Part shown: piece by piece, positions 17,522 to 26,431 of the stretch
How the letters are laid out: each line of letters opens with the position of its first letter
Position numbering within the stretch: position 1 is the stretch's first letter
Program-made: the position numbers and the translations under genes
Assembly (NCBI RefSeq): GCF_023205015.1
Contig: NZ_CP096258.1
Coordinates: 3,844,001-3,908,000, forward strand
Source: Providencia rettgeri
GTDB taxonomy: Bacteria; Pseudomonadota; Gammaproteobacteria; Enterobacterales; Enterobacteriaceae
DNA length: 64,000 nt
Direction: 5' to 3'
Notes under the pieces: model-generated
The model's database searches: none
Told to the model about the DNA's origin: nothing
What the model saw: the letters and a program-made list of their open reading frames with translations, nothing else

Positions 17522-17866
17522 TTAGGGGCACTTATAAACTTGGCCAACCATTTTGCTATCTAATGGAATGAAGCTAGATAACACGGTTTCACTTGGGCTT
17601 GATGCACCAAAAATCACGTTACCGCCCATTGCCGCGGCTTTATTACGTAAATCATTAGCTGCACTGCGCATTGAGCTAGATTCATTGTTCACACCGCTCA
17701 ACCAGTTGCTTTGAGTCCCTGCAACCTGACCGAGAAGTTGGCAATCACTTCCAGGTTGATTCTCAACAAAACGAACTTGTGAGCCTGCCGCAGTTAAATT
17801 AGTTGTCGTTGAACAACCAGCTAAAAGCAATAATGCAGCAGCACCAAGCAAGACTTTAATTCGCAT
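17522..17866 (-). CDS. yjeI: YjeI-like lipoprotein (DUF4156)
   Basis: A 114-aa predicted lipoprotein. The signal MRIKVLLGAAALLLLAGC ends in the lipobox LLAGC, so the mature protein starts at that cysteine. The body (SQVRFVENQPGSDCQLLG, SNWLSG, MRSAANDLRNKAAAMGGN) matches DUF4156/YjeI. The ATG at 17866 was chosen over the one at 17878 because GAGGGAAAAC then serves as ribosome site and the signal starts correctly. Function unknown. Confidence 0.9.
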   Translation of the reverse strand: MRIKVLLGAAALLLLAGCSTTTNLTAAGSQVRFVENQPGSDCQLLGQVAGTQSNWLSGVNNESSSMRSAANDLRNKAAAMGGNVIFGASSPSETVLSSFIPLDSKMVGQVYKCP

Positions 17867-17961
17867 GTTTTCCCTCATTTTTCATTGTGTTTTTGCAGCT
17901 GGCTTGAAAATCGCTTTAGTTCCAATAGCCTATTGATTGAAATACCTAGGAGGTGATTAAC

Positions 17962-18000
17962 ATGCAGCACCATCATTGCCGCACACCACCAGCCGAATAG
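17962..18000 (+). CDS. micro-ORF with extended Shine-Dalgarno and overlapping hairpin
   Basis: A 12-codon frame encodes MQHHHCRTPPAE. It is preceded by CTAGGAGGTGATTAAC (17946-17961), an unusually long match to the 16S anti-Shine-Dalgarno. An 8-bp inverted repeat, GAATAGAG at 17995-18002 and CTCTATTC at 18029-18036, overlaps its stop codon and is followed by TTT. This arrangement resembles a leader peptide with an attenuator, but no plus-strand gene follows it. I do not recognise the peptide. The rest of 17880-18186 has nothing else I can support. Confidence 0.35.
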   Translation: MQHHHCRTPPAE

Positions 18001-18186
18001 AGTCTATCACAAATTAACCAAAAACCTGCTCTATTCTTTGCGAATTCAAACCATTTACCTTACGTTAAATATAACCCGCGAAGCAACGTTGACGCAAAAA
18101 TAAATCGCATAACGCATAAATTGTACATTGTTTCGAGATATTGCTTTCATCAATAATTAATAGTTATTTATTAATTAAAAATCAAT

Positions 18187-18226
18187 AAAAAACCGGCACC
18201 GTTAGGAACACTAACGATACCGGTCT
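18187..18226 (-). terminator. groESL terminator
   Basis: On the minus strand a 14-bp stem (ACCGGTATCGTTAG / CTAACGGTGCCGGT, with G-U or mismatch positions) and a 5-nt loop are followed by TTTTTT. It lies 58 bp past the groL stop. Confidence 0.9.
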
Positions 18227-18283
18227 TATGGTGGGTAGTCCTAACTGAGCTAGTAACTACTTGAGTTTGATGTCGCCAAAGGC

Positions 18284-19927
18284 TTACATCATACCGCCCA
18301 TTCCACCCATGCCGCCCATACCAGCTGCGCCTAAATCAGGTGCGTCTGATTTTGGCAGTTCAGTGATCATCGCTTCAGTGGTGATCATCAGACCCGCGAT
18401 AGACGCTGCAAATTGCAGAGCAGAACGCGTGACTTTAGTTGGGTCTAAGATACCCATGTCGATCATATCGCCATAAGTATCAGTTGCAGCGTTGTAACCT
18501 TCGTTACCTTTAGATGCTTTCACGTTGTTAACAACAACTGAAGCTTCTTCACCTGCGTTGGTGACGATTTGGCGCATAGGTGATTCCATCGCACGCAGAG
18601 CAACACGAATACCTACTGTTTGCTCTTCGTTATCACCTTTCATGCCTTCCAGTTTCGCTGCAACACGAACCAGTGCAGTACCACCACCAGCAACAACGCC
18701 TTCTTCAACGGCTGCACGAGTTGCATGCAGAGCATCATCAACACGAGCACGTTTTTCTTTCATTTCAACTTCAGTTGCTGCGCCCACTTTGATTACCGCA
18801 ACACCGCCAGCTAATTTAGCAACACGCTCTTGCAGTTTTTCACGGTCGTAGTCTGAAGAAGATTCTTCGATTTGTTGACGAATTTGTGCAACACGGCCTG
18901 CAATCGCAGATTCTTCACCCACACCATCAATGATAGTGGTTGTGTCTTTGTTGATAACAATACGTTTTGCTTGACCTAAATCTTCTAATGTCGCTTTTTC
19001 TAACTCCATACCGATCTCTTCAGAGATAACAGTACCGTTGGTCAGAATCGCGATATCTTGCAGCATTGCTTTACGACGGTCACCGAAGCCCGGCGCTTTA
19101 ACCGCTGCAACTTTAACAATACCGCGCATGGTGTTAACAACCAGAGTTGCCAGCGCTTCACCTTCAACATCTTCAGCGATGATTAACAGTGGTTTGCTTG
19201 CTTTAGCAACGCCTTCTAATACTGGCAGTAACTCACGGATGTTAGATACTTTTTTGTCAACTAACAGGATGAATGGGTTTTCTAACTCAACAGCACCTGT
19301 TTCTGGTTTGTTGATGAAGTAAGGAGACAGGTAACCGCGGTCAAATTGCATACCTTCAACCACATCCAGCTCATCTTCCAGACCAGTACCTTCTTCAACC
19401 GTGATAACGCCTTCTTTACCGACTTTATCCATAGCTTCTGCAATTAATTTACCCACGGTTTCGTCGGAGTTTGCAGAAATAGTACCAACCTGTGCGATTG
19501 ATTTAGTGTCTGAACAAGGAACAGACAGGGCTTTCAGCTCTTCAACTGCAGCAACAACTGCTTTGTCGATACCGCGTTTCAGGTCCATTGGGTTCATACC
19601 CGCAGCAACCGCTTTTAAGCCTTCAGTAATGATAGCTTGAGCCAATACAGTTGCAGTTGTTGTACCGTCACCCGCAGCGTCGTTAGCTTTAGAAGCAACT
19701 TCTTTCACCATTTGAGCGCCCATGTTTTCGAATTTGTCTTCTAATTCGATTTCACGTGCAACTGAAACACCATCTTTGGTGATAACTGGTGAACCAAAAG
19801 ATTTATCTAAAACTACGTTACGGCCTTTAGGACCTAAAGTCACTTTTACTGCGTCTGCCAGAACATTCACACCACGAAGCATTTTCGTACGTGCATCACT
19901 ACCAAATTTAACGTCTTTAGCTGCCAT
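18284..19927 (-). CDS. groL: chaperonin GroEL
   Basis: The 547-aa 60-kDa chaperonin, assembling as a 14-mer that folds proteins with GroES. The N terminus AAKDVKFGSDARTKMLRG, the ATP region GDGTTTATVLAQ at about residues 86-97, and the C-terminal GGM repeats (GGMGGMGGMM) are all present. It follows groS by 51 bp and shares its heat-shock promoter. Confidence 0.99.
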   Translation of the reverse strand: MAAKDVKFGSDARTKMLRGVNVLADAVKVTLGPKGRNVVLDKSFGSPVITKDGVSVAREIELEDKFENMGAQMVKEVASKANDAAGDGTTTATVLAQAIITEGLKAVAAGMNPMDLKRGIDKAVVAAVEELKALSVPCSDTKSIAQVGTISANSDETVGKLIAEAMDKVGKEGVITVEEGTGLEDELDVVEGMQFDRGYLSPYFINKPETGAVELENPFILLVDKKVSNIRELLPVLEGVAKASKPLLIIAEDVEGEALATLVVNTMRGIVKVAAVKAPGFGDRRKAMLQDIAILTNGTVISEEIGMELEKATLEDLGQAKRIVINKDTTTIIDGVGEESAIAGRVAQIRQQIEESSSDYDREKLQERVAKLAGGVAVIKVGAATEVEMKEKRARVDDALHATRAAVEEGVVAGGGTALVRVAAKLEGMKGDNEEQTVGIRVALRAMESPMRQIVTNAGEEASVVVNNVKASKGNEGYNAATDTYGDMIDMGILDPTKVTRSALQFAASIAGLMITTEAMITELPKSDAPDLGAAGMGGMGGMGGMM

Positions 19928-19978
19928 TATCTCTTTCCTTCAAATTCTTTTCGTTCGTTGAGAAGTTTTAAGTGAAAA

Positions 19979-20272
19979 TTACGCTTCAACAATTGCCAGA
20001 ATGTCACTTTCGGACATGATCAGGACTTCTTCATTGTCGATTTTTTCAGCTTTCACGCCATAACCATCGTTAAAGATTACGATATCGCCAACTTTCACAT
20101 CCAGTGCTTTGATTTCACCATTTTCGAGGATGCGGCCGTTGCCAACAGCAAGAACTTCACCACGAGTTGATTTGCTTGCAGCAGTACCCGTTAGAACGAT
20201 CCCGCCTGCAGATTTTGATTCAACTTCTTTACGTTTAACGATAACACGGTCATGCAATGGACGAATTTTCAT
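19979..20272 (-). CDS. groS: co-chaperonin GroES
   Basis: A 97-aa lid protein of the chaperonin. The ATG at 20272 (MKIRPLHDRVIVKRKEVE) is preceded by AGGAGAAC and matches the family N terminus; an in-frame ATG at 20326 would add 18 foreign residues. The mobile loop SAGGIVLTGTAASKS is at about residues 18-32. Confidence 0.99.
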   Translation of the reverse strand: MKIRPLHDRVIVKRKEVESKSAGGIVLTGTAASKSTRGEVLAVGNGRILENGEIKALDVKVGDIVIFNDGYGVKAEKIDNEEVLIMSESDILAIVEA

Positions 20273-20358
20273 TAATAGTTCTCCTATAAATAAAGTCCAT
20301 ACTAGGTAAAAGGACGATACCAGCATGTCTTAAATAAACTAGTACCATGTTTGAGCAG

Positions 20359-20388
20359 ATTGGGGCGAAGAAGAGGGACTTCAAGGGG
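20359..20388 (-). promoter_or_regulatory. sigma-32 heat-shock promoter of groSL
   Basis: On the minus strand CCCCTTGAAG (-35) and CCCCAAT (-10) are separated by the usual ~13-14 bp for sigma-32, as in the E. coli groE promoter. It lies about 90 bp upstream of the groS ATG. Confidence 0.9.
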
Positions 20389-20420
20389 GGAGATAAAAAA
20401 TTTTTCATTTTTATCTCCCC
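20387..20420. repeat. 13-bp perfect inverted repeat at groE promoter / fxsA end
   Basis: GGGGAGATAAAAA (20387-20399) and TTTTTATCTCCCC (20408-20420) form a perfect hairpin. It lies 16 bp past the fxsA stop and its distal arm touches the -35 region of the groE promoter. It may end fxsA transcription, but the T run is on the loop side, not after the stem. Confidence 0.65.
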
Positions 20421-20435
20421 ATAAATAGGGTGGTT

Positions 20436-20951
20436 TTATGATTTAGGGCGATCGTCTTTATCCGATGAATCTGTTTTATCTGAATTATCGATTGTAAAAG
20501 AAGGATCATCTTGCTTACGTTGGAATTCCCCCTCAAAAGTATCGCCACGTTGAAAGCCGCTATTTCCTGTTTGGTTAAAACCTGAACCCGGCTGGTAAAA
20601 ACGAATATGAGGAATTAAACGCATTACAATAAGCTTTTGAATTGGTGGAAGTAACAATAGTAAGCCAATAAAATCCGTAAAGAACCCAGGCACAATCAAC
20701 AAGAAACCAGCTAAAACCAGTGCGACGCTCTTGATCATTTCGGCTGCGGGGCTTTCACCTGACGCTAACTTTTGTTGGATTTGCAGTACATTTTTCATGC
20801 CTTGATTTTTAACGAGTGACACACCTAAGCACGATGTTAAAACAACTAAAATCAAAGTCATTAAAACACCCACTTCGGATGCAACCCGCACAAAAATGAC
20901 GGATTCAATGTAAACGAGAATACATATCAGAATGAGTGGTAACCAGCGCAC
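20436..20951 (-). CDS. fxsA: FxsA family membrane protein
   Basis: A 171-aa inner-membrane protein. The hydrophobic part (about residues 1-115) with VGVLMTLILVVLTSCLGVSLVKNQG and VLAGFLLIVPGFFTDFIGLLLLLPP is the FxsA signature. The C-terminal ~55 residues are polar and low in complexity (FDNSDKTDSSDKDDRPKS type). In E. coli, overproduction affects F-exclusion of phage T7. It sits upstream of groSL, as in E. coli. Confidence 0.93.
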   Translation of the reverse strand: MRWLPLILICILVYIESVIFVRVASEVGVLMTLILVVLTSCLGVSLVKNQGMKNVLQIQQKLASGESPAAEMIKSVALVLAGFLLIVPGFFTDFIGLLLLLPPIQKLIVMRLIPHIRFYQPGSGFNQTGNSGFQRGDTFEGEFQRKQDDPSFTIDNSDKTDSSDKDDRPKS

Positions 20952-21127
20952 AAGTTCTCCTTTATTTCAATAAGCTATCGATTATTTTACGCCCCTAGGG
21001 AAACCTTTGTGAACTGCATCTAAGAGACAACTATCAATATTCGCTTTTTTCTTTAGTATAGCCATAATAATTGGGGCAGATATAACGCTTTTCAACTCAC
21101 AGATTTTTTTCATTAATGATACTTATC

Positions 21128-21143
21128 TGTGATGAATATCACA
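21128..21143 (+). promoter_or_regulatory. CRP site upstream of aspA
   Basis: TGTGA-TGAATA-TCACA is a perfect match to the core CRP consensus. It lies about 250 bp before the aspA ATG, with TATATAGT-like -10 sequence at 21173-21180 downstream. A single FNR-like half (ATCAA, 21166-21170) lies between. CRP and FNR control of aspA is known in E. coli. The rest of 20952-21389 shows no supported gene. Confidence 0.75.
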
Positions 21144-21389
21144 CAACGTAAAATCTGTTGCATAAATCAAACTATATAGTGATCTAGGTTCAAGGCAACA
21201 CATGATTAAAAGCATATCATCTACCCATAAATCAGTAGATCATAATGCTGATAACGTAGTATACGGTGTTAATTGCTTGTAAAGTTTTATTTTACAACAT
21301 TAATCGCTTGTGAATTTTGTTTTACGAAGTATCAATTTTTTAAAGCGCATAAAACGGACAGTAACTGTAATCTAATTAAGAAGGTTCTC

Positions 21390-22814
21390 ATGTCAAACAA
21401 TACTCGTATCGAAGAAGACCTGTTAGGTAAAAAAGAAGTTCCAGCCGATGCCTATTATGGTGTTCATACTCTGCGTGCGATTGAAAACTTTTATATCAGC
21501 GACCGCACTATTAACGATGTCCCAGAATTTATTCGTGGCATGGTTATGGTTAAAAAAGCGGCGGCTTTAGCCAACAAAGAACTGAAAACTATTCCTCGTA
21601 ATATCGCAGACACCATCATCAAAGCCTGTGACGTTGTGTTAAATGAAGGCAAATGCATGGATCAGTTCCCTGTTGACGTATTTCAAGGTGGTGCGGGCAC
21701 ATCACTGAATATGAATACCAACGAGGTTCTTGCAAACATCGGTCTTGAACTGATGGGTCATAAAAAAGGTGAATATGAATTCTTAAACCCTAATGACCAC
21801 CTGAACAAAAGCCAATCCACTAACGATGCTTACCCTACGGGGTTCCGTATCGCAGTGTACAATTCTGTATTGAAGTTAATTGAATCTGTTGAATATCTGA
21901 AAAAAGGCTTTGAAGCTAAAGCTGAAGAATACAAAGACATTCTGAAAATGGGCCGTACCCAGTTACAGGATGCCGTTCCAATGACTGTCGGCCAAGAATT
22001 CCATGCCTTCGCGACTCTCTTAAAAGAAGAAGAGAAAAACTTAAAACGCAGCATTGAATTACTGCTCGAAGTAAACTTAGGCGCAACTGCTATCGGTACT
22101 GGCCTGAATACGGCACCTGGCTACTCAGAGCTTGCAGTTAAAAAATTAGCCGAAGTGACTGGTTTACCATGCATTCCTGCAGAAGACTTAATCGAAGCGA
22201 CCTCTGACTGTGGTGCTTACATCACTGTTCATGCAGGCTTAAAACGTCTGGCGATGAAACTGTCTAAAATTTGTAACGACTTACGTCTGTTATCTTCCGG
22301 TCCTCGTGCAGGTCTGAAAGAAATTAACTTACCTGAGTTACAAGCAGGTTCTTCTATTATGCCAGCAAAAGTTAACCCTGTTATTCCAGAAGTGGTTAAC
22401 CAAGCTTGTTTTAAAGTTATCGGCAACGATATCTGTGTAACGATGGCTGCTGAAGCAGGCCAATTACAGTTAAACGTAATGGAACCTGCAATTGGCCAAG
22501 CGATGTTCGAGTCTATCTCTCTGATGAGCAACGCCTGTCGTAATCTGCAAGAAAAATGCATTAGCGGCATTACAGTAAACAAAGAAATCTGTGAAGCGTT
22601 TGTATTTAACTCCATCGGTATCGTTACTTACTTGAACCCATTCATTGGCCACCATAATGGTGACATCGTGGGTAAAATCTGTGCTGAAACCGGTAAGAGC
22701 GTGCGCGAAGTTGTTCTTGAACGCGGTTTACTGACTGAAGCTGAACTGGATGATATTTTCTCTGTTGAGAACTTAAAACACCCAGCTTATAAAGCAAAAC
22801 GCTTTGATGACTAA
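21390..22814 (+). CDS. aspA: aspartate ammonia-lyase
   Basis: A 474-aa enzyme that converts L-aspartate to fumarate and ammonia, feeding fumarate reductase. The fumarase/aspartase signature GSSIMPAKVNP is at about residues 322-332. The ATG at 21390 (MSNNTRIEEDLLGKKEVP) has AAGAAGG upstream and gives the family length; an in-frame ATG at 21273 would add 39 residues that do not fit. dcuA follows, as in E. coli. Confidence 0.98.
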   Translation: MSNNTRIEEDLLGKKEVPADAYYGVHTLRAIENFYISDRTINDVPEFIRGMVMVKKAAALANKELKTIPRNIADTIIKACDVVLNEGKCMDQFPVDVFQGGAGTSLNMNTNEVLANIGLELMGHKKGEYEFLNPNDHLNKSQSTNDAYPTGFRIAVYNSVLKLIESVEYLKKGFEAKAEEYKDILKMGRTQLQDAVPMTVGQEFHAFATLLKEEEKNLKRSIELLLEVNLGATAIGTGLNTAPGYSELAVKKLAEVTGLPCIPAEDLIEATSDCGAYITVHAGLKRLAMKLSKICNDLRLLSSGPRAGLKEINLPELQAGSSIMPAKVNPVIPEVVNQACFKVIGNDICVTMAAEAGQLQLNVMEPAIGQAMFESISLMSNACRNLQEKCISGITVNKEICEAFVFNSIGIVTYLNPFIGHHNGDIVGKICAETGKSVREVVLERGLLTEAELDDIFSVENLKHPAYKAKRFDD

Positions 22815-22849
22815 AATTTTATGTTTATCATAAATAATACTTAAAAATA

Positions 22850-22884
22850 AAGGCACGCCTCTCAATAGAAAGCGTGCCTTTTTT
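22850..22884 (+). terminator. terminator after aspA
   Basis: AAGGCACGC / GCGTGCCTT is followed by TTTT. It lies between aspA and dcuA, so dcuA is likely to be expressed in part from read-through or its own promoter. Confidence 0.9.
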
Positions 22885-22958
22885 GATTGATACACACACA
22901 AATAATTAACATAACAGTTTCATAATTTTAATTTTCATTTTGTCGAGGAGTAAACACT

Positions 22959-24281
22959 ATGTTAGCCGTAGAATTTATTATTGTTCTGCTGGCCATCTTT
23001 TTGGGGGCCCGTTTAGGTGGGATTGGTATCGGCTTTGCCGGTGGCCTTGGTGTACTGGTACTCGCTGCTATTGGCGTAAAACCAGGAACCATTCCATTTG
23101 ACGTTATCTCAATCATCATGGCTGTTATTGCCGCAATCTCTGCAATGCAAATTGCAGGGGGTCTGGACTATTTAGTTGCTCAAACTGAGAAATTACTGCG
23201 TCGTAATCCTAAATACATTACCATTCTTGCACCTATTGTTACCTACTTCCTGACACTTTTCGCAGGGACTGGTAATATCTCTTTAGCAACGCTACCTGTT
23301 ATTGCAGAAGTTGCAAAAGAGCAAGGCGTAAAACCGTGTCGTCCATTATCCACTGCGGTTGTTGCAGCACAAATAGGTATCACAGCATCACCAATTTCAG
23401 CGGCAGTGGTTTATATGGCGTCAGTCATGGAAAACCCAGCAATGGTGGGGGCAGGTAATACCGTCAGCTATATCACACTTCTGAGTGTACTATTGCCTGC
23501 GACATTCCTTGCAATTATTTTGATGTCATTCATTATCTCTTGGACATTCAACTCTAAGCTCTCTGATGACCCTATCTACCAAAAACGTTTAGCAGAAGGT
23601 TTAGTTGAACTGCGTGGTAGCCAAGCAAAAGAAATTAAAGCAGGTGCTAAATCCTCTGTATTGTTATTCTTACTCGGCGTTATCGGCGTTGTTTGCTATG
23701 CCATCATCAATAGCCCAAGCTTAGGGATTGTTGAAACACCATTAATGAACACCACAAATGCAATTTTGATTATCATGCTGACTGTGGCTACACTTATTAC
23801 AATTCTTTGCCGTGTTAATACTGATGCAATCTTGAACTCAAGTACCTTTAAAGCAGGTATGAGTGCGTGTATTTGTATTTTAGGTGTTGCTTGGTTAGGC
23901 GATACTTTCGTACAACACAACATTGACTGGATCAAAGAGACTGCAGGGGATTTAATCCACGAACACTCTTGGATGTTAGCGGTTATTTTCTTCTTCTGCT
24001 CAGCTTTACTATACTCGCAAGCCGCTACAGCAAAAGCATTGATGCCAATGGCATTAGCGTTGAATGTTAGCCCATTAACGGCTATCGCATCATTCTCTGC
24101 GGTTTCTGGCTTATTTATTCTGCCGACCTACCCAACACTGGTTGCAGCGGTACAAATGGATGACACCGGTACCACACGTATTGGTAAATTTGTCTTTAAC
24201 CACCCATTCTTTATTCCAGGTACTATTGCCGTCGCATTAGCTGTTTCATTCGGCTTCTTGTTTGGCGGTATGATCATCTAG
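22959..24281 (+). CDS. dcuA: anaerobic C4-dicarboxylate transporter DcuA
   Basis: A 440-aa inner-membrane antiporter for aspartate, fumarate and succinate. The N terminus MLAVEFIIVLLAIFLGARLGGIGIGFAGG and the block FAGTGNISLATLPVIAEVAKEQG are diagnostic for the Dcu family. With AspA and FrdABCD it completes aspartate/fumarate respiration. GTCGAGGAGTAAACACT precedes the start. Confidence 0.97.
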   Translation: MLAVEFIIVLLAIFLGARLGGIGIGFAGGLGVLVLAAIGVKPGTIPFDVISIIMAVIAAISAMQIAGGLDYLVAQTEKLLRRNPKYITILAPIVTYFLTLFAGTGNISLATLPVIAEVAKEQGVKPCRPLSTAVVAAQIGITASPISAAVVYMASVMENPAMVGAGNTVSYITLLSVLLPATFLAIILMSFIISWTFNSKLSDDPIYQKRLAEGLVELRGSQAKEIKAGAKSSVLLFLLGVIGVVCYAIINSPSLGIVETPLMNTTNAILIIMLTVATLITILCRVNTDAILNSSTFKAGMSACICILGVAWLGDTFVQHNIDWIKETAGDLIHEHSWMLAVIFFFCSALLYSQAATAKALMPMALALNVSPLTAIASFSAVSGLFILPTYPTLVAAVQMDDTGTTRIGKFVFNHPFFIPGTIAVALAVSFGFLFGGMII

Positions 24282-24310
24282 TTTATATGTGTACCAAGTC
24301 ATCTTATATC

Positions 24311-24336
24311 AACCCGTGCAAATCGCACGGGTTTTC
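24311..24336 (+). terminator. terminator after dcuA
   Basis: AACCCGTGC / GCACGGGTT is followed by TTTC. The 24337-24907 stretch after it is very AT-rich and holds no supported frame; cutA and dsbD, which follow dcuA in E. coli, are absent here. Confidence 0.9.
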
Positions 24337-24907
24337 TATATTTGCAGAAAATATATTACTTTGGTTTCCATACATAAAGTCACGTAAGTAATTATAAATT
24401 GATAATAACCATTTAGGTAAAAATAAAATAGTAATAAGATATATATATTTAACTATAAATAATTAAGACAATGTCAAAAATATTTTATCTAATAATATAT
24501 GTATATTAATACTTCACATATAAGTGTAACAAATAATGACTATAAGTATGTAACGATAGGCTAACTTAATCATTTTACAATAAACATAAATCAAAATATA
24601 GCTTCAATAAAGGCAGTAAAAGAACAAATTAGCGATACAAAAAACCAAAATAAAAAAAACAGATAGACAATTAATCCAAAGCAACATTTCTATTACACAA
24701 GTTTAGGGTAGTGAAAATAGAAATCATCTATCAAAAATTTAAAATCAATCCGTCATAAATATTGGTAATAATCAACTCATCCTTGTTTAATAATAGCTGG
24801 AAGTCTGATTATATTCATTTAATCATTCAAACTGATACCAATAAACAATAAGATTTTTTGGTAGAAATATACTTTATTTTAACAAGATTTATATATTTGG
24901 AGGAGGC

Positions 24908-25201
24908 ATGCTCAATACTCAACGAAATGAAAATACAAATGTAACCGTTTATATTGGAACCTTTTTAAAACACCGCAGAAAAGTGGTTGGCTTGACTGGC
25001 GCACAATTAGCCTCTCGGTTAAAAATCAGCCAACAACAAGTTTCTCGTTATGAAAGAGGTAAAAACGCCATTACGATCCAAGGTCTTTTGGATATTTTGC
25101 AAGCTCTCGAATTACGAAAACATGACATCGATGACTTTATGGAGAAAGTCTTTCAGTTTTATTATATCGATGCTGCGTTGGAAGCTAAATTGATCAATTA
25201 G
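24908..25201 (+). CDS. MrpJ-like XRE-family regulator (orphan)
   Basis: A 97-aa HTH protein. Residues ~17-75 form an XRE domain (IGTFLKHRRKVVGLTGAQLASRLKISQQQ, then VSRYERG). The SQQQVSRYERG core is characteristic of MrpJ and its paralogues, which in Proteus couple fimbrial expression to repression of motility. Such genes normally end a fimbrial operon; no fimbrial gene is seen in this window. A strong GGAGGAGGC precedes the ATG and an AT-rich 570-bp region precedes that. Confidence 0.85.
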   Translation: MLNTQRNENTNVTVYIGTFLKHRRKVVGLTGAQLASRLKISQQQVSRYERGKNAITIQGLLDILQALELRKHDIDDFMEKVFQFYYIDAALEAKLIN

Positions 25202-25413
25202 GGCCTGATATAAACCCACAAGTTCGTTCCAGGGGGGTTCTTCCCCCTCCTGTTCCTTTTAAACTACCTACTTTTAAATACCCACTCAATTTCCTATTTG
25301 ATTTAATCCCCCCTCGAAAACAATGTCTCGTGATAACACCGCAAATCGCTATAATTCGCAATTGAACATTGTTATGATGGAGAAAAATCAGACATATTGT
25401 GATGGAGTTAACA

Positions 25414-25992
25414 ATGCCTATCCAACGCGAAACTATTTTGAGCCATGCGTTAAATCAATTGGAAATCCAAGGCTTATCCGCATCTACAGAAAATTTACTT
25501 AGTGAAATTGAATCTGATTTCTCGGCTATTCGACAGTTCTGGCCAGACGATGAAGCACTTGTTTATGATTGCTTGCGTTTTCATAGCCAGCAAATTGAAG
25601 TATGGCAGCGCCAAACCTTGCTAGATGAATCTCTAAGCCCACATCAAAAGTTAATGGCTCGCTACCAACAATTATCTGAAAAAGTCAGCCAAGGGCGTTT
25701 TCCTGGCTGTTTATTCATTTCTGCCTGTAATTATTACCCAGATGCAGAGCATCCTATCCACCAATTAAGTCGCTTGCAAAAAGATAATTCATTTCACTTC
25801 ACTAAAAACCTATTAGATGAGCTAGATATTGAAGACTCTACATTGGTTGCTAACCAAATGGAATTAGTGCTTGAGGGTTGTTTAAACCGCTTATTAGTAC
25901 AGAGGGATATTCGAGATGTGGAGATCGCACAGCACCTTTCTGAGGATATTCTCACAATCGCGCTGTGCCGTAAAAAAGGGGCGTTAAGTTAA
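25414..25992 (+). CDS. yjdC: YjdC-like TetR-family regulator
   Basis: A 192-aa TetR-like protein. It matches E. coli YjdC in LLARYQ-type helix (KLMARYQQLSEKV), FPGCLFISACNYYPD, HPIHQLSRLQKD and VANQMELVLEGCLNR. The DNA-binding N terminus is divergent (QRETILSHALNQLEIQGL, then IRQFWPDDEALVYDCLRFHSQQ). I chose the ATG at 25414 because the family starts close to QRE and GGAG is well spaced. Position just before tRNA-Phe is as in E. coli. Confidence 0.9.
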   Translation: MPIQRETILSHALNQLEIQGLSASTENLLSEIESDFSAIRQFWPDDEALVYDCLRFHSQQIEVWQRQTLLDESLSPHQKLMARYQQLSEKVSQGRFPGCLFISACNYYPDAEHPIHQLSRLQKDNSFHFTKNLLDELDIEDSTLVANQMELVLEGCLNRLLVQRDIRDVEIAQHLSEDILTIALCRKKGALS

Positions 25993-26118
25993 AAAAGCAA
26001 TTAACGCATACTAAACACACACCTTTTGCTGAAAAAGAAAACACTCAGTAAAAAAAAGTGGTTTTTTATAAAAAATGCATTGACGCAAACAGCTGAATAC
26101 GGTTTAATGCGCCCCGTT

Positions 26119-26194
26119 GCCCGGATAGCTCAGTCGGTAGAGCAGGGGATTGAAAATCCCCGTGTCCTTGGTTCGATTCCGAGTCCGGGCACCA
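26119..26194 (+). tRNA. pheU: tRNA-Phe(GAA)
   Basis: A 76-nt tRNA with encoded CCA. The acceptor stem GCCCGGA pairs with TCCGGGC, the anticodon loop TTGAAAA holds GAA, and the T loop is GGTTCGATTCC. The location after yjdC corresponds to pheU. Such tRNA-Phe genes are frequent island insertion sites. Confidence 0.99.
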
Positions 26195-26205
26195 CTTATT
26201 TAAAG

Positions 26206-26230
26206 AACCCGCCCAAAAGGCGGGTTTTTG
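26206..26230 (+). terminator. terminator after tRNA-Phe
   Basis: AACCCGCC / GGCGGGTT with a 5-nt loop is followed by TTT, 12 bp past the tRNA. Confidence 0.93.
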
Positions 26231-26431
26231 CTTTTTATCGCTGAACAAAACCCTGTTTCATAAATATCCAGTACTACCACCAATATTAAACTGCCAGTTG
26301 CTCCCCTATCCTATTGGTTTAGCGTAATCGCCATGAGTATTTGCCAATAAAACCAATTTAGAACAGAATAGTCATTAGCATTGCCTATACTTATAGACTG
26401 ATAATTCCTCATCATAATTAAGACATTCACC

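Noticed and set aside
18525..18851. 108-aa plus-strand frame inside groL
   Set aside because: Antisense shadow caused by strong codon bias of groL.
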